The translations under genes and the position numbers were made by a program. Positions 31,929 through 40,936 of a stretch of DNA of 50,787 nt are shown in pieces; the stretch's first letter is position 1, and every line of letters starts with the position of its first letter. Under the pieces are notes generated by a model that saw nothing but the letters and a program-made list of their open reading frames with translations, was not told the origin of the DNA and ran no database searches. The stretch is from M0108 sp044228695 (GTDB taxonomy: Bacteria; Pseudomonadota; Gammaproteobacteria; Chromatiales; Chromatiaceae). The stretch lies in assembly GCA_044228695.1 (NCBI GenBank), contig JBGAUK010000014.1, forward strand, positions 1 to 50,787. The letters are read 5' to 3'.

Positions 31929-32657
31929 CTAGCCAATCTCCCGCCCCTCGCCCGCCTCCTCGTGGGTGCGGCCGTCGCGAATCTGATAGAGCCGGTGGAA
32001 GGTGGGGATGATTTTCTCGTCGTGGGTGACCACGATAACGGCAGTCTGATATTGCTGGGCCATGCGGTTGAGGATGCGGATGACGCTCAGGGCGCGCTCG
32101 CTGTCCAGGGGGGCCGTGGGTTCGTCGGCCAGGATCACCGGGGGGCGATTGGCTAGGGCGCGGGCGATGGCGACGCGTTGCTGTTCACCGCCGGACAGAT
32201 GGGCGGGCATGGCGTGGGCGCGGTGACTTACGTCCAGGGCCGCCAGCAGTTCCCGTGCCTGGTCCCGGGCCTTGCCGTTGGGTTGGCCGGCCAGCATGAG
32301 GGGCAGGGCGACGTTGTCGGTGACGTCCAGGAAGGGGATCAGGTAGGGGGCCTGGAAGACGAAGCCGATCTTGTCCCGGCGCAGGGCCCGGAGGTCGGTC
32401 AGGCGCCAGCCCTCGTCGTAGATGACTTCCGCGCCCAGGGTCATGCGCCCGCCGGAGGGCTCGATGACCGCCCCCAGGCACTTGAGCAGGGTACTCTTGC
32501 CCGAGCCGGAGGGCCCGATCAGCCCGATCACCTCGCCGGGGGCCACCGCCAGGTCCACCCCCTTGAGGGCGTCCACCACCGTATCGCCGGTGCCGAAGCG
32601 CTTGCGCAGGCCCTCGATCAGGATGCCGTGGGTGTCATTCATCAAGGCATCAGCCAC
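31929..32657 (-). CDS. ABC transporter ATP-binding protein (MacB/LolD-like)
   Basis: A 242-residue ABC ATPase with Walker A GPSGSGKST, signature LSGGEQQRVAIARAL and Walker B VILADEPTAPLD. It overlaps the permease gene by 8 bp; an internal ATG at 32642 is an alternative start. With the FtsX-type permease and periplasmic adaptor it forms a tripartite MacAB/DevBCA-like system, which moves substrates from the periplasm across the outer membrane. Confidence 0.9.
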   Translation of the reverse strand: MADALMNDTHGILIEGLRKRFGTGDTVVDALKGVDLAVAPGEVIGLIGPSGSGKSTLLKCLGAVIEPSGGRMTLGAEVIYDEGWRLTDLRALRRDKIGFVFQAPYLIPFLDVTDNVALPLMLAGQPNGKARDQARELLAALDVSHRAHAMPAHLSGGEQQRVAIARALANRPPVILADEPTAPLDSERALSVIRILNRMAQQYQTAVIVVTHDEKIIPTFHRLYQIRDGRTHEEAGEGREIG

Positions 32658-33852
32658 CGATGGCCTCCGCCGGGTCCACCCGGAGCGCGGCGCGGATGGC
32701 GATGAGGCTCGCCAGTACGCAAATGATCATGACAATCCCAAAACCGCGCGCGGCGTCCCCGGGCAGTAACAGGACGTATTTGGGAAAGATGGGCGCCCAG
32801 AGGCTGGCGGCGATCTTGCCCACCATGAAGCCGATGGCGCCCAGTCCGAGCGCCTGCCACAGGATCATGGCGGCGATGGTGCGGTTGCGGGTGCCGATGA
32901 GCTTGAGGACCGCGATCTCGCGGATCTTACCCAGGGTGAGGGTGTAGATGATGAAGGCGACGATGGCGGCGCTCACCACCGAGAGGATGACTAGGAACAT
33001 GAAGATCTGGCGCGCCGAGGTGGCGATGAGCTTGGCCTGGAGGATCTCGTTCATCTCGGCGCGGGTATGGACCGTGAGGCGCTTCCAGCGCCGGATCTCG
33101 CCGGCCACCGCGTCCGGGTCGGCACCCGGGGCGACGCGGACCAGGATGGCGTTCACCGAAGAATTCACCGTTTGGGAGGCCAACACCGCCTCCAGCAGGC
33201 CGGGCTGCCCGGGCCGGTTGAGGGCGGGATTGGCCAGGGTGCGTTGGCGCTGGTGGATGATGGCGTCGTTATCCTTGAGGAACTGGGCCTCCTGGGCATC
33301 CTTGAGGGGAATGAAGACCATGGGATCGCCCCCGGAGGAGACGGCGCGCCGGGTCAGTCCCACGATGCGATACAGATTGCGGCGGACACGGATTTGCTCC
33401 CCGAGACGAAAGCCGGTGGCGAGGTCGGCTACCGCCTCGTAATGCCCCTGGGTGAGATGACGACCCGCGACCAGGAAGCGGGGCTGACCCGGCTCGCCGG
33501 GACCCCCGGGGACCACGCCCACCACCATGGCCCGCCGCTCCCGATCGCCCTGACCGACCTGCATGGTGAGATAGGTGACGTTGGCGGCCCGCACCACGCC
33601 GGGCAGGGTGAGAATGCCCCGGTACAGATCATCCTGAAGGCTGGAGGACTCCGCGTAGGGCCCCAGGGTATCGCGTTGCACCACCCAGAGGTCCGCCCCG
33701 CTGTTGTCCAGCAGGATCTCGGCGTCATCCACCATGCCCCGGTAAATGCCCGCCATGGAGAGGGTGACGCCAATGAGCAGTCCCAGGCCCAGACCCGTGA
33801 AGACGAACTTGCCCCAGGCATGGAGGATGTCCCGTCCGGCGAGACTGATCAT
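32650..33852 (-). CDS. ABC transporter permease (FtsX/MacB type)
   Basis: A 400-residue permease with one N-terminal membrane segment, a large periplasmic domain (about 45-265) and three C-terminal membrane segments, the FtsX/DevC layout. It carries its own adaptor-facing domain but no fused ATPase. The ATG overlaps the adaptor stop (ATGA at 33849-33852). The substrate is unknown. Confidence 0.88.
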   Translation of the reverse strand: MISLAGRDILHAWGKFVFTGLGLGLLIGVTLSMAGIYRGMVDDAEILLDNSGADLWVVQRDTLGPYAESSSLQDDLYRGILTLPGVVRAANVTYLTMQVGQGDRERRAMVVGVVPGGPGEPGQPRFLVAGRHLTQGHYEAVADLATGFRLGEQIRVRRNLYRIVGLTRRAVSSGGDPMVFIPLKDAQEAQFLKDNDAIIHQRQRTLANPALNRPGQPGLLEAVLASQTVNSSVNAILVRVAPGADPDAVAGEIRRWKRLTVHTRAEMNEILQAKLIATSARQIFMFLVILSVVSAAIVAFIIYTLTLGKIREIAVLKLIGTRNRTIAAMILWQALGLGAIGFMVGKIAASLWAPIFPKYVLLLPGDAARGFGIVMIICVLASLIAIRAALRVDPAEAIGG

Positions 33853-35087
33853 TGGGGCGCTCCCGGGGCGCTGGGGTTGGTGGGGGGGCCAGGGTCGGGG
33901 GAGGTGCCGGGGATGGCCGCCACCACCTGGACACGGCTATTCGGGCCAAGGGGCGAGCGGCTGTGCGCCACGATCGCGTCGCCGACGCTGAGGCCTGACC
34001 GGATCTGGACCCGGCCGTCCCGGTCGGCCACCCCCCGCTCCACGGGGACGAAGCGGGGGGCATCGTCCTCCAGTCGCCAGACACCGAGTTGGCCGTCGCG
34101 GCGGTGCAGGGCGGCGTTGGGCACCCAGGGAGTGGGTGGTAAGGGCGCCAGCAGCACGGTCACCTCCGCGAGTTCGCCCAGGCGGGGCAGGGGGTCTGGC
34201 AGGGGCGTGAAGACGATCTTGGCCAGCAGTTCCTCGGTGACGGCATCGGCCCTGGGCTCCACCCGGCCGACCTCGCCCGCATGGATCACCAGGGGCTGGG
34301 ACCTGAGGCTTACCCGGGCCGGCAAACCGGCGGCCAGGCCCCCGGCCCCCAGCTGGTCAAAACGGGCATTGACCCAGAGTTGCTCGGCGTCGATGACCTC
34401 CACCACCGACTGACCCGCCACCAGGGTGCTGCCCGGCTCCGCGTCCCGGGAGACCACCAGGGCATCCACCGGGGCCAGCAGGCGCAGGTTGGCCCGCTGG
34501 GTCACCAGGGCCTCGTGTTCGGCGCGCACCCGATTGAGTTCCTGCTCGGCGGATTCCAGGTTGGCTTGGGCGGCCTGGAGCCCAGCCTTAGCGACCTGGG
34601 ATTCCTGGCGCTTGGCCTCCACCGAGTCCTCGCTGGCGGTCTTGGCGAGCAGCAACTGTTCGTAGCGCTTGACCTGGGCGGTGGCGAATTCCCGCCGGGC
34701 CCGGGCATCGTCGGTCTGGGCCCGGGCGGCCTCGATCCCGGACTCGGCGCGGCGCTGGGCAGCCTCTTGGGCGGCGACCCGGTCGTCCAGGTCCACCGGG
34801 TCCATCTCCCCCAACAACTGGCCCGCCTTGACCCGTTCGCCCACCTGCACCTCCACCCGACTCACGCGGCCGGCGAAGGTGGGGCCGATGCGATAGGTGT
34901 AGCGGGCCTCCAGGGTCCCGATGCCGAAGAGGCTGGGGGTGATGGCATCCGCCGTGACGGTGGTCAGGGTCACCGGCACCGGGGCCAGGGGGCCCGTGGT
35001 CAGGGCCAGCCAGAGGAAGGCGGCCCCCAGGGGGACGAGAAAGCCGAGCAGCGGGAGGGCGCGGCGGGTTAAGGGTGGGAGGCGCAT
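33849..35087 (-). CDS. Periplasmic adaptor (HlyD/MacA family)
   Basis: A 412-residue membrane-fusion protein: an N-terminal anchor (ALPLLGFLVPLGAAFLWLAL), a biotinyl-lipoyl half (VSRVEVQVGERVKAGQLLGE), a coiled-coil hairpin of about 100 residues rich in Ala/Glu/Arg, the second lipoyl half and beta domains. The C-terminus is Pro-rich. First gene of the three-gene transporter operon. No outer-membrane TolC partner is encoded here. Confidence 0.88.
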   Translation of the reverse strand: MRLPPLTRRALPLLGFLVPLGAAFLWLALTTGPLAPVPVTLTTVTADAITPSLFGIGTLEARYTYRIGPTFAGRVSRVEVQVGERVKAGQLLGEMDPVDLDDRVAAQEAAQRRAESGIEAARAQTDDARARREFATAQVKRYEQLLLAKTASEDSVEAKRQESQVAKAGLQAAQANLESAEQELNRVRAEHEALVTQRANLRLLAPVDALVVSRDAEPGSTLVAGQSVVEVIDAEQLWVNARFDQLGAGGLAAGLPARVSLRSQPLVIHAGEVGRVEPRADAVTEELLAKIVFTPLPDPLPRLGELAEVTVLLAPLPPTPWVPNAALHRRDGQLGVWRLEDDAPRFVPVERGVADRDGRVQIRSGLSVGDAIVAHSRSPLGPNSRVQVVAAIPGTSPDPGPPTNPSAPGAPQ

Positions 35088-35126
35088 GGGTTACTCAGGT
35101 AGGCTAGTTGGGTTATAGGATTCGGC

Positions 35127-36968
35127 CTAGCCGCCCGCGGTCAGACGTGCGTAAAGGAGGGGCAGGCGGGCGGGTAGCTCGGCGGGGTGGCGGATGACCA
35201 CATAGCCGCCGCTGCCGAAGAGATGGGGGAGATAGTCGTTGCCTTCGGGATCGATGGTCACGCAAAAGGGCTCCAGACCCTGGCGGCGGGCCTCGCCGAC
35301 GGCGTGGCGGGTGTCCTCGATGCCCCAGCGGCCCTCGTAGCGATCGAGGTCGTTGGGCTTGCCGTCGGTCAGGATCAGCAGCAGGCGGCGGCTGGCGCCC
35401 TCCCGCGCCAGGCGTTGGGCGGCATGGCGAATGCCGGCGCCGAGGCGGGTGTAATAGCCGGGCTTGATGGCCTGGATGCGGCCCCGGATCACGGCGCCAT
35501 AGGGCTCGGCGAAGGTCTTGATCTGGTGGACCCGCACCGGGTCGCGGCGGCGGGAGCTGAAGCCGAGCATGGCGAAGCGATCACCAGTGGCCGCCAGGCT
35601 TTCGCCGAAGAGGAAGAGGCTGTCGCGGATGGCGTCGATGACCCGACCTCGGTCATCGACCCAGGTGTCGGTGGAGAGGGACAGGTCCGCCAGCAGCAGG
35701 CAGGCCAGGTCGCGGGCGCCGCTGCGCATGTCGGCATAGAGGCGGTTGGGGTCGCCCTGGGCGCCGGCGTGGCGATCGGTGGCGAAGCGCAGGTAGGCGT
35801 CCAGGTCGATGGCCTGACCATCCGGGAGGCCGCGCAGCCAGGTGCGGGCCGGGGCCAGGGCCTGGAATTGATCGCGCAGCCGGCGGGCGGTGCGGCGCAG
35901 ATGCTCCGGGAGTGGGCAGGGCGGGGCCTCGGCGGCCAGCATTTCCTGGATGCGGCAGTGGTTCGGCAGCAGGCGCCGCTGCTTCCAGTCCCATTCGGGC
36001 AGGCGCTCGCCGTCGGCGAGGACCAGGTCGTCCTCGCTGGCGGCGGGGAGGTCGAGGTCGAAGCGCAGGCGGGCCCCGCCGGCCTTGCGGTCGCGGGCAA
36101 CGGCGATGCGGTCCATGTCCTCGGCGGCGGACTTGGCGCGCTCCAGGTCGTCTTCCTCGTCCGTGGCGCGGTCCACCCGGACGTATTCGCCCCAGGTGAG
36201 GATGTTCTCCATGCGGATGCCGATGAAGCCAGCGTCCTTCTGGGGCATCTCGGCGCGTTCGGCCTGACGGCGGCGCCGGCCCAGGTTGGCGCTGGGGTCA
36301 TCCGGGGCCCGCTCCTGCTCGTCGCCCTCCTGGCCGGCCCTGGCGCTGCCCATGGGTAGCGGTGGGTCCGGATGCAGCCAGAGGGGGACGGGCATGGGAG
36401 GGTGGCGGCCCCGGGGCAGGTGCGTAACACCGCCGGGCGCGGTCAGGGCCTGGCGGATGAGCATCTCGGCCTCGGCCTCCGGTGGCGGCAGACGGGCGGG
36501 GTCCGGGCGTTCGGCGAGGTGGGCGGCGACCAGGCGGCGATAACGGTCGCCCAGGCCGGGGAAGCGGGCCAGGGTCGTCCGGGCCAGGTGCTGATTACCG
36601 GTCAGCCAATCGTCGTCAGGGCGGGCCTCGCCCGTGGCCAGGGCCGCGAGCCAGAGATAGAGGTCCCGATTGAGCCCGGGCTCCGGAAAGCGGTCGATGA
36701 GGGGCGGCAGGAGGAGGGCGCGGTCATCCCGCCAGGCCAGGGCCAGCTTGTCGCCGACCCCGGCGATGCGGGCCAGCAGGCTGCGGCGGGCGCCGTGCCG
36801 GTGCTCATCGGCGGCCTTGACCTCCAGGCCGGCGTCGCCCCCCAGGGCGCGAAAATAGATGCCGATCAAGGCGGCCATGTCCTCCAGCCGCACCGCGGCC
36901 GCGGGGAAGCGGCGTTCGCTGGCCCGGGTGACGAGGCGGTGCCAGAGGGCGCCAACCTGCTCTTCCAT
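35127..36968 (-). CDS. norD: NO reductase activation protein NorD
   Basis: A 613-residue protein with a C-terminal von Willebrand factor A domain; its metal site is DLSLSTDTW. NorD works with the MoxR-type ATPase NorQ to insert the non-heme iron of NorB. The gene starts on the last base of norQ (overlap at 36968), showing tight coupling. The N-terminal 350 residues are Arg/Glu-rich and poorly conserved. Confidence 0.9.
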   Translation of the reverse strand: MEEQVGALWHRLVTRASERRFPAAAVRLEDMAALIGIYFRALGGDAGLEVKAADEHRHGARRSLLARIAGVGDKLALAWRDDRALLLPPLIDRFPEPGLNRDLYLWLAALATGEARPDDDWLTGNQHLARTTLARFPGLGDRYRRLVAAHLAERPDPARLPPPEAEAEMLIRQALTAPGGVTHLPRGRHPPMPVPLWLHPDPPLPMGSARAGQEGDEQERAPDDPSANLGRRRRQAERAEMPQKDAGFIGIRMENILTWGEYVRVDRATDEEDDLERAKSAAEDMDRIAVARDRKAGGARLRFDLDLPAASEDDLVLADGERLPEWDWKQRRLLPNHCRIQEMLAAEAPPCPLPEHLRRTARRLRDQFQALAPARTWLRGLPDGQAIDLDAYLRFATDRHAGAQGDPNRLYADMRSGARDLACLLLADLSLSTDTWVDDRGRVIDAIRDSLFLFGESLAATGDRFAMLGFSSRRRDPVRVHQIKTFAEPYGAVIRGRIQAIKPGYYTRLGAGIRHAAQRLAREGASRRLLLILTDGKPNDLDRYEGRWGIEDTRHAVGEARRQGLEPFCVTIDPEGNDYLPHLFGSGGYVVIRHPAELPARLPLLYARLTAGG

Positions 36969-37792
36969 CAGCCTTGGCCGCCCAGGCTGGCCTGGATGAC
37001 CTCCCGCAGGGCGGCGATGGTCTCGGCATCGTCGGTGAGGGGTTCCACCAGGGCGGCATGGCAGGCGTCCAGGACGGGCATGCCGCTGCGGATGAGGGTG
37101 GCGGCATAGACCAGGAGGCGGGTGGAGGCGCCTTCGTCCAAGTCGTGGTCCTTGAGGGTGCGCAGGGCACAGGCCAGGATTACCAGTCGCTTCGCCAGGG
37201 CGGCGTCGATGGCCGTCTCCCGAATCAGGATGGCGATCTCCAGTTCGGGATGGGGGAAGCCCAGGTTCAGGGCGACGAAGCGCTGCCGGGTGCTGGGTTT
37301 CATGCCCTTGAGCAGATTCTGGTAGCCAGGGTTGTAGGAGACCACCAGCATGAAGCCGGGCGGCGCCTCCAGGGTCTCGCCGGTACGCTCCAGGATGAGG
37401 ATGCGGCGGTCGTCGGTCAGGGGGTGCAGGACCACGGTGGTGTCCTTGCGCGCCTCCACCACCTCGTCCAGGTAGCAGATGGCCCCTTCCCGCACCGCCC
37501 GGGTCAGGGGGCCATCGGACCAGAAGGTGCCGGCGTCGCCGATCAGGTGGCGCCCCACCAGGTCCGCCGCGGTCAGGTCGTCATGGCAGGCCACGGTGTA
37601 AAGGGGCCGGCCCAGGCGCTCGGCCATGTAGCGCACCAGGCGGGTCTTGCCGCAGCCGGTGGGGCCCTTGATCATCATCGGCAGGCGGTTGTGGTAGGCG
37701 TGTTCGAAGAGGGCCACTTCCCGGCCCTGGGGCTGGTAGTGGATACCCGCATCCGGGGTGAAGGTGGCGCCGAGGGCGGTAGCAGCATCCAT
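36968..37792 (-). CDS. norQ: MoxR-type AAA+ ATPase NorQ
   Basis: A 274-residue AAA+ protein with Walker A GPTGCGKTRL and Walker B AICYLDEVVEA. NorQ hydrolyses ATP as the partner of NorD in maturing the NO reductase catalytic centre. It begins immediately after the stop of a 38-codon ORF (TAG then ATG). Confidence 0.92.
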   Translation of the reverse strand: MDAATALGATFTPDAGIHYQPQGREVALFEHAYHNRLPMMIKGPTGCGKTRLVRYMAERLGRPLYTVACHDDLTAADLVGRHLIGDAGTFWSDGPLTRAVREGAICYLDEVVEARKDTTVVLHPLTDDRRILILERTGETLEAPPGFMLVVSYNPGYQNLLKGMKPSTRQRFVALNLGFPHPELEIAILIRETAIDAALAKRLVILACALRTLKDHDLDEGASTRLLVYAATLIRSGMPVLDACHAALVEPLTDDAETIAALREVIQASLGGQG

Positions 37793-37909
37793 CTAGCGGT
37801 GCCGGATTGAAGGGGCCCAAGGCGCCACCTGGACATCCGCGGGGGTGGCGGTCTGGGCCAGACCGGTGGCCAGGGCCAGGACGCCGGCGAGGATGGGGAA
37901 GTAGCGCAT
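37793..37909 (-). CDS. 38-residue exported peptide upstream of norQ
   Basis: A short frame MRYFPILAGVLALATGLAQT then ATPADVQVAPWAPSIRHR. The first 20 residues look like a signal peptide or membrane segment. The ATG is preceded by AGGAG (CCAGGAGACACCCCTC) and the stop TAG abuts the norQ ATG. The precise fit and good ribosome site support a real gene; its product is not recognised and could be a small periplasmic helper of NO reductase assembly. Confidence 0.5.
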   Translation of the reverse strand: MRYFPILAGVLALATGLAQTATPADVQVAPWAPSIRHR

Positions 37910-38021
37910 GAGGGGTGTCTCCTGGGTGGTAATGGCGTGAGGTTTTGGGTTTACCCGCGGCATCCGGGGTCGTCGCGGCCCGCGGGTTGGCCGATAGTCC
38001 GCTGCCGGGGGCGAAGACTCC

Positions 38022-38035
38022 TTAACCTGGATCAA
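38022..38035 (-). promoter_or_regulatory. Imperfect FNR/DNR-like box
   Basis: Reading leftward, TTGATCCAGGTTAA has the TTGAT half intact and a degraded second half. It lies 113 bp upstream of the 38-residue ORF and about 230 bp before norQ, just after norF. It could give norQD an extra promoter. Confidence 0.4.
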
Positions 38036-38052
38036 GTCGCGGCCAGATCCCA

Positions 38053-38325
38053 TCAGGCGGTCCGGGTGAAGGCCAGGGTGATGAGTCCGCCGATCAGGGT
38101 GAGCCAGATGAGGATGACCCAGCGCCAGGGGCCGCTTAGTCCATGGAGTCCCATGAAGAAGTCGCCCACCAGGTGTCCCTTGACGAGGGCGATGCCGAGC
38201 ACCAACAGGGCCAGGGGGAGTCCGCCCAGACCCAGTTCGCCCACGGCGTAGGTGGTGAAGGTGAGGGCGATCAGCACCCCATAAACCCAGGTGCAGGGAC
38301 GAAGAAAAAGGGAGGTGCTGTTCAT
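38053..38325 (-). CDS. norF: NorF-like small membrane protein (cytochrome c oxidase subunit IV family)
   Basis: A 90-residue protein with three membrane segments (GVLIALTFTTYAVGELG, LPLALLVLGIALVKGHLVGD, WVILIWLTLIGGLITLAF). This is the COX4_pro_2/NorF type, found with NorE beside nor genes; it improves NO reductase activity but is not part of the core enzyme. It follows norE by 11 bp on the same strand. Confidence 0.75.
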   Translation of the reverse strand: MNSTSLFLRPCTWVYGVLIALTFTTYAVGELGLGGLPLALLVLGIALVKGHLVGDFFMGLHGLSGPWRWVILIWLTLIGGLITLAFTRTA

Positions 38326-38336
38326 GGCGTCTGTCC

Positions 38337-38921
38337 TCAGTGCATCACGTAAACCAGGGGGAAGAGGATCAGCCAGACCAGGTCCACCATGTGCCAGTAG
38401 GAGGCTCCGGTCTCCACGCCGGTATGTTCCTGGGCATCATAGTCGCCTTTGCGGGCCTTGAGGGCCACCGCCAGCAGGATCACCAGCCCCAGGATGACGT
38501 GCATGAAGTGGAAGAAGGTCAGGGACAGGTAAAACATGTAGAAGCGATTGGTGGACAGGGTGATGCCCTGGCCGAAGTGATGGGCGTACTCCTGGCCCTT
38601 CACCCCCAGGAAGACCAGGCCCATGAGGATGGCCAGCCCCAGCCAGCGCGCGCACAGCCCACCCCCGCCGATCCGGATGGCGGCCAGGGCCCGCACCACG
38701 AAATAGCTGCTGGTGATGAGGGCCAGGGTGTTGATCAGGGCGGCGCCCCGGTCCAGGTTGGCCTGGTAGAGGTTGAACAACTCCGGGTTGCTCATACGGG
38801 TAAAAGCATAGGCGACGAAGAAGATGGCGAAGACCGATAGCTCGGCCAGGATGAAGATCCAGATCGCCAGGTCGCCGGGAGGGTATCGTCCTGCCGCCGG
38901 GGTGCTCACTGCCGTGCTCAT
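38337..38921 (-). CDS. norE: NorE (cytochrome c oxidase subunit III-like)
   Basis: A 194-residue COX III-type protein with five membrane segments; the conserved WIFILAELSVFAIFF and FFHFMHVILGLVILL are clear. NorE proteins are accessory to NO reductase. First gene of the leftward norE-norF-38aa-norQ-norD group, with a DNR/FNR-type box 64 bp upstream of its ATG. Confidence 0.88.
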   Translation of the reverse strand: MSTAVSTPAAGRYPPGDLAIWIFILAELSVFAIFFVAYAFTRMSNPELFNLYQANLDRGAALINTLALITSSYFVVRALAAIRIGGGGLCARWLGLAILMGLVFLGVKGQEYAHHFGQGITLSTNRFYMFYLSLTFFHFMHVILGLVILLAVALKARKGDYDAQEHTGVETGASYWHMVDLVWLILFPLVYVMH

Positions 38922-38984
38922 TGGGGGATTTCCACGGTGATGAATTTTAAAACAACAAGTTATGTCAAACCTTCGCCGCCGGCC

Positions 38985-38998
38985 TTGATGGAGGTCAA
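38985..38998 (-). promoter_or_regulatory. DNR/FNR-type box upstream of norE
   Basis: TTGATGGAGGTCAA matches TTGA(T/C)-N4-GTCAA. It ends 64 bp before the norE ATG, in the same relative position as the norC box. Confidence 0.65.
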
Positions 38999-39133
38999 AG
39001 TCATTAGCAGCCAGGAGGCTTCCTGGTCCAGGAGTTCTGGCTACACTTGTCTGGCACGGGGTCGGCGTCCTCGGGCTGGCCGTGACGCCGGCGCCACCGC
39101 GCTCCGGCGCCGCCTGGCGGGAACCGCGCTGGC

Positions 39134-39147
39134 TTGACTTGAGTCAA
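39134..39147 (+). promoter_or_regulatory. DNR/FNR-type box upstream of nir operon
   Basis: TTGACTTGAGTCAA is a perfect TTGAC-N4-GTCAA palindrome 114 bp before the nirC-like ATG. Together with the norE box it makes the 335-bp divergent region (38922-39260) a shared, NO/anoxia-controlled promoter area. Confidence 0.75.
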
Positions 39148-39260
39148 GGGCGGAGGGTGTCATTAATCCTTAGCCTAGGCCTCATGCCAATGCCGTCCAG
39201 CCCTTGCCGATGGGCGGACGCTGGCTGGGTTTAAACCTTCGCATCCGAGGAGTCAGGGCC

Positions 39261-39671
39261 ATGCCATCAGGCTTGCATATCTTCCTTGGCTGGACAGCCG
39301 TAACGGCTGGCTGGCTGGCGGTCCTTTCCGGGGCCAGCCTGGCCGCCCTGGCGGCGGTCCCGTCGGTCCTGGGCTTGCCTCCGGTCCCGGCGGAGGTAGC
39401 CGTAACCGCCCCCGCCCCGGTCTCCCGGGAACGGGCCGTCGCCCTGCGTCATTTCCTGACCCAGGATTGCGGCTCCTGCCATGGCCTGACCCTGGGCGGT
39501 GGCCTGGGCCCGCCCTTGCAGCGCGAGCAGGTCGCCAACAAGCCGGTGCCCTATCTGGCCTACACCATCCTCAACGGCCGGCCGGGGACCGCCATGCCCC
39601 CCTGGTCCCGGTTCCTGACCGAGGCAGAGGGTGAATGGCTGGCGCGCGAACTCCGGGGAGAGAACCCATGA
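39261..39671 (+). CDS. nirC: Periplasmic cytochrome c (NirC/cytochrome c55x-like)
   Basis: A 136-residue protein from ATG 39261, with GAGGAG 9 nt upstream. An N-terminal signal/anchor (LGWTAVTAGWLAVLSGASLA) precedes a cytochrome c domain with heme site CGSCH and a likely Met ligand in GTAMPPWS. As in other nir clusters it is next to nirF and probably donates electrons to nitrite reductase or d1 heme synthesis. The stop overlaps the nirF ATG. Confidence 0.75.
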   Translation: MPSGLHIFLGWTAVTAGWLAVLSGASLAALAAVPSVLGLPPVPAEVAVTAPAPVSRERAVALRHFLTQDCGSCHGLTLGGGLGPPLQREQVANKPVPYLAYTILNGRPGTAMPPWSRFLTEAEGEWLARELRGENP

Positions 39672-40936
39672 ATCCCACCCTCCATCTGATCCTGGCGCTG
39701 CTCCTGGTCGGCCCCCCGGCCCTGGCGGCCGCAACCAGCGACACGGCCAACCCCCTAATCCCTGGCGCGGCCCTCGCCCCCCACGCGGCTCCGACCGAAG
39801 CCCCAGCCGCCGCCCCCTGTCCGCAACCGCGCGGGACGGGTGATCTGGGTATCATCGTGGAGCGTGGCTCGGGTTCCCTGCTCCTGATCGAGACCAGCGG
39901 CAACACCGCCCTGGGCCGGATCGAGGGCCTGGGGGACCTCTCCCATGCCTCGGCAGTCTTCTCCCGGGACGGACGTTACGCCTTCATTTTTGGCCGCGAT
40001 GGCGGCCTCTCCAAGGTAGATCTGCTAGCGGGCAAGGTGGTCCGGCGCGTGATGCAGGCGGGCAACTCCATTGGCGGCGCCATCTCGCAGAATGGCAAGC
40101 TGGTGGCGGTCGCCAATTACGAGCCCGGCGGGGTGCGGGTCTTCGACGCCGAGAACCTGGATCAGGTGGCCGACATCCCCGCTCTTTACGAAGAGGGCAA
40201 ACCGGCCTCCAAGGTGGTCGGACTGGTGGACGCCCCCGGCAACCGCTTCGTCTTCAGCCTCTGGGATGGGGGCGAAATCTGGGTCGCCGATCTGACGGAC
40301 CCGGCCAAGCCCGGCGTGACCCGTCATCGCAACATCGGCCGCCAGCCCTATGACGACCTCATCACCCCCGACGGCCGTTACTACCTCGCGGGCCTCTTCG
40401 GCGAGGATGGCCTGGCGCTGCTCGATCTCTGGCACCCGGAGCAGGGGGTGCGGCGCGTTCTGTCGGGCTATGGGCGGGGCGAGGAGCCCCTGCCGGTCTT
40501 CAAGATGCCCCACCTGGAGGGTTGGGCGGTGGCGGGTCGGCGCGTCTTCGTGCCCGCCATCGGCCGACACGAGGTGCTGGTCATCGACATGGACACCTGG
40601 TCCGAGTTGGGCCGCATCCCGGTGGCGGGGCAGCCCGTCTTTGTCATGGCTCGGCCGGACGGTCGCCAGATCTGGGTGAATTTTGCCCTGCCGGACAATG
40701 ACCGCGTCCAGGTGATCGATGCCGAGAGCCTGGCGGTGACCCATGAACTCCAGCCCGGCAAGGCGGTGTTGCATCTGGAGTTCGAGCCCCGGGGCGAGGA
40801 GATCTGGATCTCGGTGCGGGACGAGGATCGCGTGGATGTCTATGACACCCAGACCTTCGCGCGCCTCACGAGTATCCCTGCCAACAAACCCAGCGGCATC
40901 TTTCTCACCGACCGCGCCTTCCGCATCGGGCTATGA
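39668..40936 (+). CDS. nirF: Heme d1 biosynthesis protein NirF
   Basis: A 422-residue protein. An N-terminal signal sequence (MNPTLHLILALLLVGPPALA) sends it to the periplasm. The rest is an eight-bladed propeller of the cytochrome d1 type without the cytochrome c part, with repeated units such as SRDGRYAFIFGRDG, TPDGRYYLAGLFGEDG and RPDGRQIWVNFA. NirF converts pre-heme d1 to the next d1 intermediate. Overlaps by 4 bp with nirC before it and with nirG after it. Confidence 0.93.
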   Translation: MNPTLHLILALLLVGPPALAAATSDTANPLIPGAALAPHAAPTEAPAAAPCPQPRGTGDLGIIVERGSGSLLLIETSGNTALGRIEGLGDLSHASAVFSRDGRYAFIFGRDGGLSKVDLLAGKVVRRVMQAGNSIGGAISQNGKLVAVANYEPGGVRVFDAENLDQVADIPALYEEGKPASKVVGLVDAPGNRFVFSLWDGGEIWVADLTDPAKPGVTRHRNIGRQPYDDLITPDGRYYLAGLFGEDGLALLDLWHPEQGVRRVLSGYGRGEEPLPVFKMPHLEGWAVAGRRVFVPAIGRHEVLVIDMDTWSELGRIPVAGQPVFVMARPDGRQIWVNFALPDNDRVQVIDAESLAVTHELQPGKAVLHLEFEPRGEEIWISVRDEDRVDVYDTQTFARLTSIPANKPSGIFLTDRAFRIGL

